NCBI GenBank assembly: GCA_958446835.1
Contig: CAUCXT010000011.1
Span: forward strand, 1-64,000
DNA from: an uncultured Eubacterium sp.
GTDB taxonomy: Bacteria; Bacillota; Clostridia; Lachnospirales; Lachnospiraceae
Reading direction: 5' to 3'
Length of the DNA: 64,000 nucleotides
In this document: positions 1-8,470 of the stretch, in pieces
Position numbering within the stretch: position 1 is the stretch's first letter
Layout: every line of letters begins with the position of its first letter
Made by a program: the position numbers and the translations under genes
The notes under the pieces: generated by a model
What the model was told of the DNA's origin: nothing
Database searches by the model: none
The model's input: the letters and a program-made list of their open reading frames with translations, nothing else

Positions 1-2075
1 TTTTCAATTAAGTCAAGAAGAAGTTTTCTGTCCTTGTCATAATCAAGCTGTTCTTCTTCAATATTTACAACCGGCAGTCCCATAATATAACACGACACCT
101 TTGTATCAATCTCACTTAACTGATGTTCAAATACATCCTTTCGCACACTTATATCAAAATCATCACTTTCTGAGGCTTCGAGCTGTTCTTTGTAGGAAAG
201 CATAAGCTTGATAAACGAATGTGCAATACGTTTTTCCTCATCGCCGGCATTGTCTCTTACAGCCAGCATGGAAGTCGGTGCCATGTAATGCCCATTTCCA
301 TCCTCACAAGGATATCCGATAAAATTCACATCATCACCCATAAGTAATCGAAGGTACGGTATATCAAGTGGTTTTTTAATTTCTACATCAAGGCACAGCA
401 TGCTGCCATCTAAAAGATTTTCATATTTTCCGTTTGTTCCCTGATACTGCTTTCCCAATTCTATAACATTACGAAATGCTTCCGTATCAAAGGATGTTAT
501 GCCATTCACAGCATCAATAAAGTAATTATCTTTGAGACCATGCATGAAATACTTCAAAACAAAAGCTGTACCATCATCCATAGAATTTCCATAAAAAATT
601 GATTTCAATGAATCCTTCCTGTCATCTATGCACTTAATGAACTCCTCATAGTTCCACCCATCCATGTCCTTCATTGCAGTGATAACCGTTCTTATGCGGA
701 AGTTGGTCACGACACCATATAACTTATCATCGACTCTCCCCATGTTAACAGCTTCCGGAATAAGTTCATCGGTAATTCCCATCTGGTCAAATATATCATC
801 CAATGGCTCCCAGTATTTTGTCATATCTTTGAACTCCACAAGGGCAGTGTCTATTATTACAGGGCCTTCTCCCGCAGTCAGCTCAGTAAGCATTTTCTGG
901 TCATCATACTGATATTCTGTCAAATTTATCTGATAAGCAGGATACGTTCTGTTAAAATCCGCAACTGCTGCACTATAAGCATTCTTATTCCAATGATCAA
1001 CAGCAAATGTTATACTCTTAACCTCAACCTCCTGTGTCGTAGGTTCAAGGTGCACAAATCCGTATCCCTTAGAATCACTGTACAGTACATTTATCCCCTG
1101 TTCCTGCGAGCCGGACACAGTCTCAGCTTTTGATACCCTTATGCCATGATTTTTCCACAGATACAGAGTCTGTGTATTGCCATCAGAAGTATTTTTTAAA
1201 TAAACGCCATCTTTATCTGCAAAAAGAATATTATTTTCATCCCAGTATGTAAAGCATCCGCCATAGCCTTCAAGTTTTTCAAGCCTTGTCTCACTTGCAG
1301 CTACAGAATCAACCATGAATATTTCACCACTATTCCATAATGCAACCGTGCCATCACCAAGTGGATTTAGTGACACATTTTCTTCATTATCGAGTTCTAT
1401 TTCCCAAAGCAGCTTCCCATCTGCGGAAACTATACAATAATGGCAGGAGTAAGAGTACTCTTCCTCCTGTTTTGAGTAAATGAGATGAACATTACCATCC
1501 TTATCCTCTGACATGGAAAGCGGAGTCACATAATCTGACACAAAAAAATCCAAATCCACCCGGCTGACTTCACTCATATCTTCGTCAAGCTCGCAGATTA
1601 CATACTTAAAGCCATGAGGAGTGTTTTCGGCAGGCTCCGAGCTGAATGCCACATAGTGCTCACTTGCCCAGATACTTCCTATTCCTGTCACCTGCTTTTC
1701 AAAGCCTTCTGTGATTCTGATTGATTTTTTCTCTCCATCAGAGCCAATATATACCATCTCATCCCAGCAGTTAACACTATCCCCATCTATGAAAAAATGT
1801 TTTTTTAATGCTGCAGCATGCTGCATTCCCATTGCCGCCATGGAATTGCCACCGGATATATCACTCTTAAGCTCCTCAAATGACAGGGCTGTCGGCATTC
1901 CTGTTGCACTGTACAAATCTCTGGAATTATCCTGCCAGACCAGCTCCGGAGAAATAAAACTATCAACCTGGTGTGTTGTTTCATCGGTCTCCACTTCCTG
2001 CAATTGTCCATCTGCCCTGTGACAGCCACAAATCAGAACACATGCAAAAATAATAATGATAATGTTCTTTCTCAT
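1..2075 (-). CDS. Large lipoprotein with solute-binding-like C-terminal half (partial, runs off left edge)
   Basis: The frame opens with ATG at 2073-2075 and stays open to base 1, so at least 691 residues are present and the C-terminus lies outside the window. The first 20 residues are a hydrophobic signal segment ending in ICGC, a plausible lipobox, so the product is probably a lipoprotein on the outer face of the membrane. The first half has repeated short strands typical of beta-propeller-like folds (for example ALWNSGEIFMVD). From about residue 365 (VKSITFAVDHWNKNAYSAAV) the sequence resembles family 1 extracellular solute-binding proteins. It has the same layout as the lipoproteins at 2343 and 8825. 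The ligand cannot be told from the sequence. No ABC permease is nearby, so a sensing role is as likely as uptake. Confidence 0.75.
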   Translation of the reverse strand, partial: MRKNIIIIIFACVLICGCHRADGQLQEVETDETTHQVDSFISPELVWQDNSRDLYSATGMPTALSFEELKSDISGGNSMAAMGMQHAAALKKHFFIDGDSVNCWDEMVYIGSDGEKKSIRITEGFEKQVTGIGSIWASEHYVAFSSEPAENTPHGFKYVICELDEDMSEVSRVDLDFFVSDYVTPLSMSEDKDGNVHLIYSKQEEEYSYSCHYCIVSADGKLLWEIELDNEENVSLNPLGDGTVALWNSGEIFMVDSVAASETRLEKLEGYGGCFTYWDENNILFADKDGVYLKNTSDGNTQTLYLWKNHGIRVSKAETVSGSQEQGINVLYSDSKGYGFVHLEPTTQEVEVKSITFAVDHWNKNAYSAAVADFNRTYPAYQINLTEYQYDDQKMLTELTAGEGPVIIDTALVEFKDMTKYWEPLDDIFDQMGITDELIPEAVNMGRVDDKLYGVVTNFRIRTVITAMKDMDGWNYEEFIKCIDDRKDSLKSIFYGNSMDDGTAFVLKYFMHGLKDNYFIDAVNGITSFDTEAFRNVIELGKQYQGTNGKYENLLDGSMLCLDVEIKKPLDIPYLRLLMGDDVNFIGYPCEDGNGHYMAPTSMLAVRDNAGDEEKRIAHSFIKLMLSYKEQLEASESDDFDISVRKDVFEHQLSEIDTKVSCYIMGLPVVNIEEEQLDYDKDRKLLLDLIE

Positions 2076-2216
2076 ATTCCCTCTCCTCACTCAAAACTGT
2101 AATAAATATTTACAAAATAAAGCACATCTCTGATTTTACATAATTTAACTAAATCCGAATTAATTGCCGAATTATTAATTATGGTGTGCCGAATGTAATT
2201 TTTTATTAAATATACC

Positions 2217-2260
2217 TTTCTCCCCATCTTTGCTCTTACACAGTTTACTATCAATAGTAC
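2217..2260 (-). promoter_or_regulatory. Conserved upstream element, copy A
   Basis: On the minus strand this element reads TACTATTGATAGT, then AAACTGTGTAAGAGC, then ATGGGGAGAAAGG. Two further copies are at 5210-5254 and 11650-11695. All three lie just upstream of a minus-strand gene; this one is about 140 bases before the lipoprotein that starts at 2075. TACTAT could serve as a -10 box, and CTGTG...CAAAG can form a short hairpin. Function is inferred from conservation and position only. Confidence 0.5.
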
Positions 2261-2342
2261 GACTTATATTATACAGCCGTCCTTTTATTTAGTCATATTT
2301 TTACTATTTTCATGGATTCGTTAAAATTTGTCAGGCTTTCTT

Positions 2343-4571
2343 CTATTTTTTCTCATCAAGATACAACTGTACCCTGTTCTGTATTATCGCAGCAGCCTCA
2401 GCAGCACTACTCTGACCTGAAATGAAGCTCATCGCCTCCTCATATACTATATCGTAAACTGCCATATCATATTGCTTATAGCCCGATGCTGTGTAAGCAA
2501 GCTCGCGAAGGGTATCAGCCTGTTGTGATGTAAGATTGCTGTTAAGAGGGTTATGCCCCTTTACGCCGTCCTCATATTCATGCATGGCAGCATATAGCTG
2601 TGCCTCGAATTTATCTTCAAATACCGGCATGCCGGACGGTTCAAAATTCGTTAGATAATACTTCATAAATTCCCATGCTGCAGCCTGATTTTCACTCACG
2701 GCACTCACCGCCATATTATTATCAAACACTATCTGTGCACTTGCATGTGATTTTGATGGATAGCCCAAGTATACCTTCTCAATATTGTCAAAATACATGT
2801 CCAGCATTTTAATGTTTATGATATCCATGCTGTCCAACTCCTCAAGCAATACCTCTTTTTTCTTAAGCTTGTCATTTATCTCATCATCAGGGACAGAGGT
2901 ATATGTATCCGGAAGTGTCTGAACAAGCTTCAGCATATTTATAAAATCATCCGACTCAAAGCTGCACTCCCCTGTATCCTTATCGTAGAATAAATCCATT
3001 GAATATTTTAAAAATCTCTCAAGCTCGAAGCTGTTCTTTTCTCTGGCAAATAGCTGTGCACCGCTATATTTTTCAAGCAGTTCATACATTGTTGTGAAAT
3101 TCCAATCCTCATCAGCATTAAGAAGTCCCTCGCTTCCGACAACCGTCACCAGCTTAAACTCAGGTGCCATAACATAAAGCCTGCCGTCATCTTCCAATGA
3201 CGAAAGAACACTCGGTATAAAATCTGCCCTGCCAATATCGCCATCCTTATCAATGCAGGTGTACAGGTCGGTTAAAATTCCCTTGTCTGCAAGATTGTCT
3301 ATATCTAAATTGTCATCAATATTAAACCAGAACAAATCAGCACCATTTCCTGTTATCAGGTCATTGTAAAACCTTGTGAGTGCTGTATCATACTCATCAT
3401 AATCATAATTAAAGTATGGTTTAACCGTGACATAATATTCCGTATTATATCTGTTGAACTTATTTATCGGCTCCGCATATATCCATGAAGGAGCAGTAAA
3501 CGCTGAGAGCACAAGCTGTTTTCTCTCAGTGACATCTGCTGCCTGCTTTCCCTCCAGCACCGCAAGCTCAATTGCCACATCCGCCGCCTGTCCCGACAAA
3601 TCAATATCTTCCACAGAAGCTATATAAAAAGTGCCCGACTGTGCCCTGCCAAAGCCAGATTCCCCGGAATCCTCCGAGCTGTTGATTCCATAATCCTGAA
3701 GGCATACAAGTGCAGTGTAATCCGAATTATCAACATTATATTCATATATATAAGTCTCTGTTATAATATATAGCACACCATTTTCGGAAACACCCAGCTC
3801 TCTCATATTGCCCTCATAGATGTCAGGAACATTTTCCAATCTGTCTCCTAGTCTTCCGGATTCCCTGTCGATGTTATATATATCGACCTTATACTCATTA
3901 TTGACACAAACAAAATACCATTTACTGGACGGTGCAGCCAGAATGCGCCCTAAAGCTAAATAACCAATGCCTCCCATATTAGCCGGCTTATCCATCATCC
4001 CTGACACTGTTCCCTCGGTGTCAATGTACACAAGCGTTTTCTCACCGACTATGCCTATATTTCCCTGCTCATCAATATCCACATCTCCAACCGAAAGTCT
4101 CTCATTCCTGTCGGACAATGCTTTCTCAACATTCTTAAGGTCAATCTCCTTTAGAAGGTCAAAATTATCATCATACAGCATCAGTTTCTTATTGGCAGAA
4201 CCTGCAAAACCCTGAGAAGTCTTAAAATAATCTCCCAATGTTCCAAGCTGCTTCTTAGTATATCCATCCCCTTCGATATCCTTAATCACAACATAATTGC
4301 TTCTTGTATGCGTCATATCGTCACTATGCTCTGCAACCCCATATACTGCCTTCTCATTAACAAATATATGCGAGAACGCTCTTGGCGGAACAGCATCCTC
4401 CTTGCTCAGCTCACAGGAAAGCTGCACAAAAGACGGCTGATATACAATATTCTCCTCACTTCCCGTCACCACAGTAACGTCCTCCGGCTTGTTCTTCCCA
4501 GAATTGCAGCCTGTGCAAAGCACAAACGCCGACAACAGCACCAAAAGCTTTCCCCTGATTTTCTTATTCAT
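2343..4571 (-). CDS. Large lipoprotein with solute-binding-like C-terminal domain
   Basis: 742 residues from an ATG at 4571, chosen because GAGGCG lies about 7 bases upstream and because MNKKIRGKLLVLLSAFVLC starts a clean signal sequence ending in the lipobox-like CTGC. An upstream in-frame start at 4634 would put charged residues before the signal. Residues of about 40-330 look like a beta-propeller or WD-like region. From about residue 350 (LSAFTAPSWIYAEPINKFNR) the protein resembles family 1 solute-binding proteins and ends in AAAIIQNRVQLYLDEKK, a typical tail of that family. It is the last gene of an apparent operon 5172-4849, 4824-4597, 4571-2343. With no permease genes here, sensing or scavenging are both possible. 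Confidence 0.78.
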   Translation of the reverse strand: MNKKIRGKLLVLLSAFVLCTGCNSGKNKPEDVTVVTGSEENIVYQPSFVQLSCELSKEDAVPPRAFSHIFVNEKAVYGVAEHSDDMTHTRSNYVVIKDIEGDGYTKKQLGTLGDYFKTSQGFAGSANKKLMLYDDNFDLLKEIDLKNVEKALSDRNERLSVGDVDIDEQGNIGIVGEKTLVYIDTEGTVSGMMDKPANMGGIGYLALGRILAAPSSKWYFVCVNNEYKVDIYNIDRESGRLGDRLENVPDIYEGNMRELGVSENGVLYIITETYIYEYNVDNSDYTALVCLQDYGINSSEDSGESGFGRAQSGTFYIASVEDIDLSGQAADVAIELAVLEGKQAADVTERKQLVLSAFTAPSWIYAEPINKFNRYNTEYYVTVKPYFNYDYDEYDTALTRFYNDLITGNGADLFWFNIDDNLDIDNLADKGILTDLYTCIDKDGDIGRADFIPSVLSSLEDDGRLYVMAPEFKLVTVVGSEGLLNADEDWNFTTMYELLEKYSGAQLFAREKNSFELERFLKYSMDLFYDKDTGECSFESDDFINMLKLVQTLPDTYTSVPDDEINDKLKKKEVLLEELDSMDIINIKMLDMYFDNIEKVYLGYPSKSHASAQIVFDNNMAVSAVSENQAAAWEFMKYYLTNFEPSGMPVFEDKFEAQLYAAMHEYEDGVKGHNPLNSNLTSQQADTLRELAYTASGYKQYDMAVYDIVYEEAMSFISGQSSAAEAAAIIQNRVQLYLDEKK

Positions 4572-4596
4572 ATTCAACGCCTCGATTTTTTTAAAA

Positions 4597-4824
4597 TCAC
4601 ATAATTTTTTCATGTATTTCCTTATTATCCTCACGTCGATTTATCGCTAAAAGCAGTTCCTCCAAATACAAAAGCTTTCTTACAATATAATATAAGATTC
4701 CTAAAAAAAACAAACTTATTATAATTACCGCGATGTTTATCCCTGGAACATCAATCAGTATAAGACTTACAATAATATCTACTATGCAAATAATAACAAA
4801 AATAGTATTTACTCGTTTTTTCAT
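4597..4824 (-). CDS. Small two-helix membrane protein
   Basis: 75 residues, of which roughly the first 50 form two hydrophobic helices (IFVIICIVDIIVSLILI and INIAVIIISLFFLGILYYIV), followed by a charged tail (RREDNKEIHEKIM). GGAGAAC lies just upstream of the ATG, supporting translation. It sits 25 bases before the lipoprotein gene at 4571 and is probably co-transcribed with it. I do not recognise the family. It could anchor or modulate the lipoprotein, but that is inference. Confidence 0.55.
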   Translation of the reverse strand: MKKRVNTIFVIICIVDIIVSLILIDVPGINIAVIIISLFFLGILYYIVRKLLYLEELLLAINRREDNKEIHEKIM

Positions 4825-4848
4825 ATACTGTTCTCCTTCAATAATAAA

Positions 4849-5172
4849 TTATGATATCATGGTTAAAAGATCAGAAATCTGATGTAAGCTTACCACTGAC
4901 AGTGCTCCCCTATTATTTTTCTGTGCACTGTAATAAGCCTTTACAGTTCCTTGCAAAATCGAAATATTGTCAACAAACAGTGCTGCAACATCCACATTTC
5001 TATTTTCCGGTTCTATAAGCCATCTTCCGGTATATAAAATTCTGTAATTGTCATTACCCATATCAGCTAATACAACTGTACCCTGAAAATATCCATCTGC
5101 AGTCTTTTGAACATCTGAACTTTGAAGTGCAATGCTATTTTCAACATTCTGTATTACAACATTTTCATACAC
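4849..5172 (-). CDS. Hypothetical protein, first gene of the operon divergent from peptide gene 1
   Basis: 107 residues from a GTG at 5172. The frame is open a little further upstream (to about 5204) with no ATG, so the true start is uncertain and an N-terminal signal may have been lost. The composition is that of a small globular beta-rich protein (for example GYFQGTVVLADMGNDNYRIL) with no recognisable motif. The conserved 45 bp element lies immediately upstream. In the second module the equivalent place is taken by a cysteine-rich secreted protein (11262-11597), with no evident similarity. Confidence 0.5.
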   Translation of the reverse strand: MYENVVIQNVENSIALQSSDVQKTADGYFQGTVVLADMGNDNYRILYTGRWLIEPENRNVDVAALFVDNISILQGTVKAYYSAQKNNRGALSVVSLHQISDLLTMIS

Positions 5173-5209
5173 GTCATCACTTTCGTTTATAATGTGTAGT
5201 TATTGTTTT

Positions 5210-5254
5210 CTTCTCCCCATCTGTGCCCTTACACAGTTAACAATTAATAGTATA
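5210..5254 (-). promoter_or_regulatory. Conserved upstream element, copy B
   Basis: The minus-strand reading is TATACTATTAATTG, TTAACTGTGTAAGGGCACAG, then ATGGGGAGAAG. CTGTG-TAAGGG-CACAG forms a 5-bp hairpin. It lies 38 bases before the GTG at 5172 and is the closest copy to the peptide palindrome at 5282-5331. TATACT is a plausible -10 box for the leftward operon. Confidence 0.55.
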
Positions 5255-5281
5255 TTTCAATTATAAACTTTCACTTTGTTC

Positions 5282-5331
5282 CTACCATGACAAATGAGGA
5301 AACTATACAATTTCTTCATTTGTCATGGTAG
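5282..5331. promoter_or_regulatory. 50-bp palindrome between divergent operon and peptide gene 1
   Basis: CTACCATGACAAATGA (5282-5297) and its exact complement TCATTTGTCATGGTAG (5316-5331) flank an 18-base centre containing GAAA...TTTC. The left arm with its inner part (ACCATGACAAATGA, GAAACTATA, CAAT) recurs before the second peptide gene at 11725-11754. The site lies between two divergently transcribed genes, where a regulator could control both. I infer that it is the operator of the adjacent HTH regulator; an RNA hairpin is the alternative. Confidence 0.6.
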
Positions 5332-5391
5332 AGAATTACATTTCATATAAAATAGAAATTACAACAACACTATTAAAGGAGATAACGCATT

Positions 5392-5556
5392 ATGAATCTA
5401 AAAAAAAGCTTTATAACAGTTATAACAGGACTTATATTAACAATCAGTATTTTAGGATGGACGCATATTATCTATATTGACAATAATAATTCTAATGACT
5501 ATTCCGTTGGCATTTTATCAGATGATGATATGCCGAATATTAACGAAATTAAATAA
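5392..5556 (+). CDS. Putative pro-signalling peptide 1 (54 residues)
   Basis: The ATG at 5392 is preceded by AAAGGAG with 9-10 bases spacing. The product starts MNLKKSF, continues with about 20 hydrophobic residues (ITVITGLILTISILGW) and ends in a polar acidic tail (NDYSVGILSDDDMPNINEIK). A second gene at 11780-11932 encodes a homologue with the same layout and the tail HDYSISVSSDDEIDELSK, and the leader AAAGGAGATAACRCATTATG is conserved between them. The stop codon overlaps the 3' end of the convergent regulator gene by 8 bases. The form fits exported pro-peptides of RRNPP-type quorum sensing. A small membrane peptide or toxin is the alternative. Below the length at which automatic callers are usually reliable. 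Confidence 0.62.
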   Translation: MNLKKSFITVITGLILTISILGWTHIIYIDNNNSNDYSVGILSDDDMPNINEIK

Positions 5557-7447
5557 TTTTTATTGCTTTCAGCCAATTTTCATATATATTCATTTGCGAA
5601 TTCATCCTTTTGAATTTTGCAAGTTCGTATGCCCATTTACATAAATTTATACTGTCATTAGTTATTTTCTGTTGCTTTCCATCATTCCACGCAATGCAAT
5701 ACAGCATTGTGTTCAGCGACTGCATTCTCTCACATTCCAATTCTATCCGTATTCCATCATCAGCGATTTCATTTGATTCAGCATAATTTCCCACATTTCC
5801 GTAAAAATTAGCATACCTTGAACTCAAATTTTCAAAAATTCCGGCAAACATTTTTTTAGATAGGTCATCTTCCTCCCACACAGTCATATTTTCATAGCAG
5901 GGTATAGACTCATATTTCTTTAATGTCCCCATAAATGCAATATATGTAGTCAGAATCAGCCGCTCATGCTTGATAATATACTTATAATTTCCAATCTCAC
6001 ATATTTTAAAAGGAAGAAGCTTTTCAAGCTTTGGCATGTCTTGTGGAACATTTGTTTTATCTTTCAACATTTCCAACCAGATTTTCAGATATTCCATCAT
6101 TATACAGTTAATTTCTATAGATGTATCAAGCATAGACTTCAATTGTACAAGGAGCATTTGGGCATAACTATAATCGCATTTGGCAATATTTCTTTGCAGT
6201 TCATCCCACAATCTGTATGCCTCAAGATTATCCGCCACAATCACATCACTTCTAAGAACTCCCTTCAAGCCAAGCTTATCTAAAAGCTCCTTTGAAGTTC
6301 TGTAGCTTGGTGAAATCTGCCCCTTTACAATCCTCTGCACATTTCTGGCACTCTGATTTGTCCCTGCAAGCTCCTCTATCGACATTCCATGCATGCGTCT
6401 TCTCTCATCTATAAGCTGGTTCACACAGCGAAAACCGCTGTCAACATAGTATGGATACCATTCAAACAATTCACGCTCATGCTTATACTTTCTAAACAGT
6501 TCATCCACACATTCTAGGAGCTCGCGGCAGCTTAAAGTGTCATAGGCGATATTTTTAACAGTGCTTTTATTAGTGTCTTTAATATTGTCTCTGATAGCAC
6601 CACAAACATCGCCCTCGACATTATTGCAAGCAAGTTCCTTGACATTATCATTTAAGCTGTCATTAAGCTCAATAATGTTCGTAAGAAGCGGTCTGATGTA
6701 ATAAAGTCTCGCCGTCTCCTTAAGCATATCAAGTGCACTTATACAGCATTCAAGCTTATCACGCTTATCTTCTACAGTCATGTTTTGCAGACCAACGCAG
6801 GCTGCAAGCTCACATACTGCCTTGGGATATATGCATACAAGATTCCACTTCTCAGCACCGGAGGCTTCACAGTAGCTTATCAATAGCTTATATATTCTGC
6901 ATGCAGCTTCTGTATTTCCAAGCTTGGCACTGATACGTGCAATGCCAAAAAACATATACGCTTCATAGATTGTTATACATGACAGGTTTTCCAGATTTTC
7001 ATATTCAGGCATGGTGACATGTAGTGCAGCAGCATAGAGCTCCAAGCCTTCTATAAACTTACCATCAAGCTCTGCAATTCTTCCATTCATGAACAGAATA
7101 AACTGATTGTTGAGCGGTATATTCTTGTAGCTTGCTTTGTACCTTTCGATATTTTTCTGTGCCATATCAAGACTGCCATCCTTGATATTTTCAAGTATGT
7201 ACAGCCTGTCCATCATCTCATCATACTCTGCCTGCGGAAGGTATGTTCCGCATCTGTCTGAGTTAATCCCCAGCCTCTGGCACAGCGCCCTCAGAATATG
7301 TATTCCCCCGGCATATTCCCCGCTCTCAAGCTTGGAACACACAGCCGCACTGCATATCCCATTGCAGACATCGTTCACGGAAAGTCCCCGCTTTGTACGC
7401 TCATTTTCAATTATTTTTCCTATATAGTTCTCGTAAGTATCCTGCAA
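5549..7447 (-). CDS. XRE-type HTH regulator with helical-repeat body, RRNPP-like (copy 1)
   Basis: 632 residues if translated from the TTG at 7447 (QDTYENYIGKIIENERTKRG), which aligns with the TTG start of the homologue at 13736. The frame also allows a TTG at 7483. Residues of about 5-60 form an XRE-type helix-turn-helix with the GICS...SKLESGEY pattern seen in PlcR/Rgg-like regulators. The middle is all-helical and TPR-like. A second HTH-like segment, MSIEELAGTNQSARNVQR, occurs near residue 350, and more helical repeats follow (SSRYANFYGNVGNYAESNEI). It is convergent with peptide gene 1, with overlapping stops. I infer a peptide-responsive cytoplasmic regulator of the peptide gene and the lipoprotein operon. 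The double HTH and the length (RRNPP members are usually about 290-420 residues) are unusual. Confidence 0.7.
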   Translation of the reverse strand: MQDTYENYIGKIIENERTKRGLSVNDVCNGICSAAVCSKLESGEYAGGIHILRALCQRLGINSDRCGTYLPQAEYDEMMDRLYILENIKDGSLDMAQKNIERYKASYKNIPLNNQFILFMNGRIAELDGKFIEGLELYAAALHVTMPEYENLENLSCITIYEAYMFFGIARISAKLGNTEAACRIYKLLISYCEASGAEKWNLVCIYPKAVCELAACVGLQNMTVEDKRDKLECCISALDMLKETARLYYIRPLLTNIIELNDSLNDNVKELACNNVEGDVCGAIRDNIKDTNKSTVKNIAYDTLSCRELLECVDELFRKYKHERELFEWYPYYVDSGFRCVNQLIDERRRMHGMSIEELAGTNQSARNVQRIVKGQISPSYRTSKELLDKLGLKGVLRSDVIVADNLEAYRLWDELQRNIAKCDYSYAQMLLVQLKSMLDTSIEINCIMMEYLKIWLEMLKDKTNVPQDMPKLEKLLPFKICEIGNYKYIIKHERLILTTYIAFMGTLKKYESIPCYENMTVWEEDDLSKKMFAGIFENLSSRYANFYGNVGNYAESNEIADDGIRIELECERMQSLNTMLYCIAWNDGKQQKITNDSINLCKWAYELAKFKRMNSQMNIYENWLKAIKII

Positions 7448-7523
7448 TTTTATATATAGCTCCTGATGTTTTATGTAATGCAATTAATACAGTTATCCCA
7501 TTTTGATATGCCACATAGATACG

Positions 7524-7557
7524 ATAACATATTTTGTTATAACTTAAAATAACATAT
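7524..7557 (-). promoter_or_regulatory. Inverted-repeat sites upstream of regulator 1
   Basis: On the minus strand GTTAT-N8-ATAAC occurs within ATATGTTATTTTAAGTTATA, and on the plus strand ATAACA (7524-7529) is repeated inverted as TGTTAT (7535-7540). The same ATATGTTAT...ATAAC pattern (N7) lies before the second regulator at about 13780-13800. A regulatory role, perhaps autoregulation, is inferred from conservation alone. Confidence 0.4.
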
Positions 7558-7595
7558 GAAGAAACTGTTTATATTTTCATACCCAATTTCGACTA

Positions 7596-8021
7596 CTAAA
7601 CAACTTTTTTTATAAATTTACAGCTCAATCTATCTAACGTATCATAATCGCCCTCATTTCCATACCAGCTCGCTATATTACTCATAAAGACATCATACAT
7701 CCATTCATGATTATTTTCGCTACAATTCTTGTATACATATTCTATAAACTCTGTTTTCTTGCAATCAACATAATTACTTCTACTCGAAATTAGGGAATTG
7801 ACGAACATACACTCTTCCTGAGTAATGAAAAGGTTACCATTATATACTATTTTCTCATATGGTATCGTACACTTGAGTGCCTTTATAATATTTTTAACAT
7901 GCTGATTTTTATCTATTAATCCAAGGTCATATCTGATGCTGCTCTCTGTTCTGATTATATACTGCTGATTGACAGGAATATCCAAGTCTATCATTCCTTT
8001 AAGTTTCATGAAGAGAGTCAA
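7596..8021 (-). pseudogene. C-terminal remnant of a third regulator of the same family
   Basis: 141 residues whose end (SNIASWYGNEGDYDTLDRLS) matches the same part of the two intact regulators (SSRYANFYGNVGNYAESNEI and SSFYGNMGEYDKSNEL). There is no N-terminal HTH, no second HTH-like segment and no peptide gene beside it. The reading frame begins within what would be the C-terminal third of an intact protein and ends shortly after the matching motif. It lies between module 1 and an IS66 relic, so deletion during transposition or recombination is likely. It could still make a short protein. Confidence 0.6.
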
Positions 8022-8428
8022 CGCCTTATCATAGTAAAGCGGACATTCGCAATCCGCTTTCGCTACTTGCTCATGAACGCAGTCGCTTTGCTTATTCTGT
8101 GTTCAATTATCTGTGCTCAGTTTTTACCACACAATAAACATGTCATGATATTGTTAAATATTCAACTGCCTTTTGGGTTATTACAAATTTTTAATTTGTT
8201 CTTTGTGTATCCGGAATATATGAATTACCGTCAATACCATGAAAACCTTCAGCGTCTCTCTTTATTGCAATAGCCAAAGCAAATAAAAAATCAAATCCTC
8301 TTTAATTTCCCATGCTTTACTTTTTTTAACCACATTTTTAGCTGCATTATTTGATATGCACTTTATTCCTTGGTTATCTCCTACTAATTTGGTAAGCGCA
8401 AAGTAATCCTACGCTGTCATAAATTTAT
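8022..8428. other. About 400 bp with no supportable gene
   Basis: I see no frame here with a plausible start site and protein-like composition. One plus-strand frame of 68 codons (8067-8273) is hydrophobic, but it has no ribosome binding site and no recognisable family. The stretch probably holds decayed sequence between the regulator remnant and the IS66 relic. Confidence 0.4.
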
Positions 8429-8461
8429 TGCATTTCTAGCATATAATGCTAGAAATGCAAG
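8429..8461. terminator. Perfect 33-bp palindrome beyond the IS66 relic
   Basis: TTGCATTTCTAGCAT (8429-8443) and ATGCTAGAAATGCAA (8447-8461) are exact complements around ATA. It lies 10 bases beyond the stop of the transposase fragment. A 15-bp hairpin there could end transcription, although no clear T-tract follows on the minus strand. Confidence 0.4.
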
Positions 8462-8470
8462 CGTTTCACT

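Noticed and set aside
5392..5556. Reading the small peptide as a type I toxin
   Set aside because: The hydrophobic segment would fit, but the long conserved polar acidic tail, the duplication with a convergent regulator and the lack of an antisense RNA promoter that I can see favour a secreted pro-peptide. Not excluded.
8067..8273. Hydrophobic 68-codon plus-strand frame, considered as another signal peptide gene
   Set aside because: No Shine-Dalgarno sequence, no DYS...SDD tail and no upstream ACCATGACAAATGA box, unlike the two accepted peptide genes.
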